From assembly GCA_002402755.1 (NCBI GenBank), contig DHGK01000047.1, positions 1 through 7,085 on the forward strand: 7,085 nucleotides of DNA, written 5' to 3'. Shown in pieces: positions 5,639-7,085 of this stretch (within the stretch, counting starts at the first letter, position 1; each line of letters begins with the position of its first letter). Made by a program: the position numbers and the translations under genes. A model generated the notes under the pieces. The model was not told where the DNA came from. It was given only the letters and a program-made list of their open reading frames with translations, and did not search any database. Origin of the DNA: Planctomycetes bacterium UBA4800 (GTDB lineage: Bacteria; Planctomycetota; UBA8108; UBA8890; UBA8898).

Positions 5639-6958
5639 TCACGCTCCCGCGGGCGGCCTTCCCACGCTGAAGTAGCGGAACCCGAGCGCGGCCATCGCGG
5701 CGGGGGAATAGACGTTGCGCAGGTCGACGAAGACGGGCGCGCGCAGGAGCGTCTTGATGCGCCCGAGGTCCATGGCGCGGTACTCGTTCCACTCGGTCAG
5801 GAGCACCGCTGCATCGGCGCCCGACACGGCGTCGTACGGATCGGCGCAGTACGCGATGTCGGGAAGGAGCTTCCGGGCCTCGTCCATCGCCCGGGGGTCG
5901 TGCGCGCGAATGCGGGCGCCGTGCTCGGCGAGCGAGGGGATGATCGTCAGGGCGGGCGCCTCGCGCATGTCGTCGGTCTCGGGCTTGAAGGCCAGGCCGA
6001 GGAACGCGATCGTTGTGCCCGACTCGTCGCCGCCGAGCGCCGTGCGGATCTTCCGCGCCATGCGAGCCTTCTGCGCGGCGTTGACCTCGACGACGGCCTC
6101 GACGATGCGGCACGCCGTGCCGCAGGACTGGGCGATCCTGAGCAGCGCGCGGGTGTCCTTCGGGAAGCACGAGCCGCCGTAGCCCGGGCCCGCGTGCAGG
6201 AACTTCCTGCCGATGCGGCCGTCCAGGCCCATGCCCCTGGCGACGTCCTGGACGTTCGCCCCGACCTCCTCGCACAGGGCGGCGATCTCGTTGATGAAGC
6301 TGATCTTCGCGGCGAGGAAGGCGTTGGACGCGTACTTGATGAGCTCGGCCGTCTCGATCGACGTGATGACGAACGGCGTCTCGATGAGGTAGAGCGGCCG
6401 GTACACGGCCTTCAGAACCTCTTCGGCACGCGGCGAGTCGACGCCGATGACGATCCGGTCGGGCCGCTGGAAGTCGGCGATGGCCGCGCCCTCCCGGAGG
6501 AACTCGGGGTTGCTGGCGACGTCGAACTCGGCCTCGGGATTGGCCTGCGCCGCGATGCGGGCGACCTGCCGGGCGGTGCCGACCGGCACCGTGCTCTTGT
6601 TGACGATGACGGCGTAGCCGCGCAGGTGCGGCGCGATCTGGGCCGCGGCCTCGTAGACGTAGGTCAGGTCCGCGTACCCGTCGCCGCGGCGCGAGGCGGG
6701 GGTGCCGACGGCGATGAAGATCACCTCCGCGCCGGCGACCGCCGCGGCGATGTCGGTCGTGAAGGCGAGCCGGCCGGCGGCGAGGTTCTCGCCGACCAGC
6801 GCATCGAGGCCCGGCTCGTAGATCGGGATCTCGCCGCGCGCCAGATGCGCGATCTTCTCGGCGTCCTTGTCGACGCAGGTCACCGTGTGGCCGAACCGGG
6901 CGAAGCACGCCCCGCTCACGAGCCCCACGTAACCGGTGCCGATGACCGTGATTCGCAT
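5639..6958 (-). CDS. ugd: UDP-glucose 6-dehydrogenase
   Basis: This enzyme oxidises UDP-glucose to UDP-glucuronate with two NAD in the cytoplasm, providing a precursor for acidic polysaccharides and other sugar nucleotides. The 439 residues match the family length. The N-terminal Rossmann domain has GTGYVGL (7-13) and an acidic residue after the second strand (Asp30) that favours NAD over NADP. Then come STVPVGT (122-128), NPEFLREG (150-157), KYASNAFLAAKISFINE (208-224) with Lys208 and Asn212, and the catalytic-Cys motif GPGYGGSCFPKDT (257-269) with Cys264. The C-terminal UDP-binding domain has FKPETDDMREAP (324-335), TEWNEYR (388-394) and DLRN (412-415). All expected catalytic residues are present. 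GGAGG lies 10 nt upstream of the ATG (6969-6973 on the minus strand). It faces the dockerin gene tail to tail, 43 nt away, and is presumably transcribed from beyond the right edge or from a promoter not clear here. Related UDP-N-acetylmannosamine or GDP-mannose dehydrogenases share the fold, but the motif set fits UDP-glucose best. Confidence 0.93.
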   Translation of the reverse strand: MRITVIGTGYVGLVSGACFARFGHTVTCVDKDAEKIAHLARGEIPIYEPGLDALVGENLAAGRLAFTTDIAAAVAGAEVIFIAVGTPASRRGDGYADLTYVYEAAAQIAPHLRGYAVIVNKSTVPVGTARQVARIAAQANPEAEFDVASNPEFLREGAAIADFQRPDRIVIGVDSPRAEEVLKAVYRPLYLIETPFVITSIETAELIKYASNAFLAAKISFINEIAALCEEVGANVQDVARGMGLDGRIGRKFLHAGPGYGGSCFPKDTRALLRIAQSCGTACRIVEAVVEVNAAQKARMARKIRTALGGDESGTTIAFLGLAFKPETDDMREAPALTIIPSLAEHGARIRAHDPRAMDEARKLLPDIAYCADPYDAVSGADAAVLLTEWNEYRAMDLGRIKTLLRAPVFVDLRNVYSPAAMAALGFRYFSVGRPPAGA

Positions 6959-7066
6959 GCGTGTCGTTCCTCCGGAAGCCGGCCGTTCGAGAAGGCTCTA
7001 TCGTGGCGCGTCCGCCGGAGATTGCAAGAGAGCGGTACATATTCGGTGAACCCGTGGCCCCGCGGG

Positions 7067-7084
7067 CGCCGGCCGCAGCCGGCG
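7067..7084. other. GC hairpin upstream of the UDP-glucose dehydrogenase gene
   Basis: CGCCGGC (7067-7073) and GCCGGCG (7078-7084) form a perfect 7-bp stem with a CGCA loop at the right edge of the window. The flanking stretch 6959-7085 has no gene that I can support. The hairpin could end a transcript entering from the right, but the sequence needed to see a T-run on the plus strand lies outside the window. Confidence 0.3.
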
Positions 7085-7085
7085 T

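Noticed and set aside
6999..7027. Possible promoter for the UDP-glucose dehydrogenase gene, with TTGCAA as the -35 box (minus strand)
   Set aside because: No hexamer at 16-19 bp spacing matches the -10 consensus at more than about three positions.
5070..7040. 656-codon open frame on the minus strand overlapping the dehydrogenase gene and the dockerin gene
   Set aside because: It runs out of frame with the UDP-glucose dehydrogenase and antisense to the dockerin protein. Its product is Arg-rich and low in complexity, with no family motif.

Overview
This window is GC-rich bacterial DNA with strongly G/C-biased third codon positions and several GTG starts. It carries six genes. The best taxonomic clue is the protein at 4105-5595: an FG-GAP/VCBS propeller followed by two dockerin-type calcium loops, a proline run and a Cys-containing tail around DPTED. 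I associate this architecture with Planctomycetota and similar environmental, often metagenome-assembled, lineages. The phylum call is an inference and a moderate one.

Layout. (1) Positions 7-111 hold a compact cluster of GGGGACAGTCAC-type repeats: a perfect inverted pair plus a third copy, resembling REP/REPIN elements. (2) Two minus-strand genes, probably one transcript, follow: a secreted ADP-ribosylglycohydrolase-fold protein (2548 to 872) and then a small membrane-anchored protein of unknown function (817 to 110), whose stop codon lies in the repeat cluster. (3) Positions 2549-2708 are a divergent promoter region with a good sigma70-like promoter on each strand, an imperfect dyad joining the two -35 boxes, and a hairpin at the predicted 5' end of the rightward transcript. 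(4) On the plus strand, a small lipoprotein (2709-3188) overlaps by 4 nt a diacylglycerol kinase-family lipid kinase (3185-4066). After a 38-nt gap comes the FG-GAP/dockerin protein (4105-5595). (5) Converging on it from the right is a minus-strand UDP-glucose 6-dehydrogenase (6958 to 5639).

How the genes relate. The lipoprotein and lipid kinase look translationally coupled and may act together at the membrane. The dehydrogenase supplies UDP-glucuronate for surface or exported polysaccharide. The ADP-ribosylglycohydrolase-like and dockerin proteins are both exported. The common theme is the cell envelope or exterior, but the genes do not form a single recognised pathway.

I see no tRNA, rRNA, CRISPR array, transposase gene or phage gene. 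I found no clear evidence of a wholly new multi-gene system. The points most worth following up are the repeat cluster and its overlap with a gene end, the secreted ADP-ribosylglycohydrolase-like enzyme with an altered metal motif, the lipoprotein/lipid kinase pair, and the dockerin-tagged propeller.
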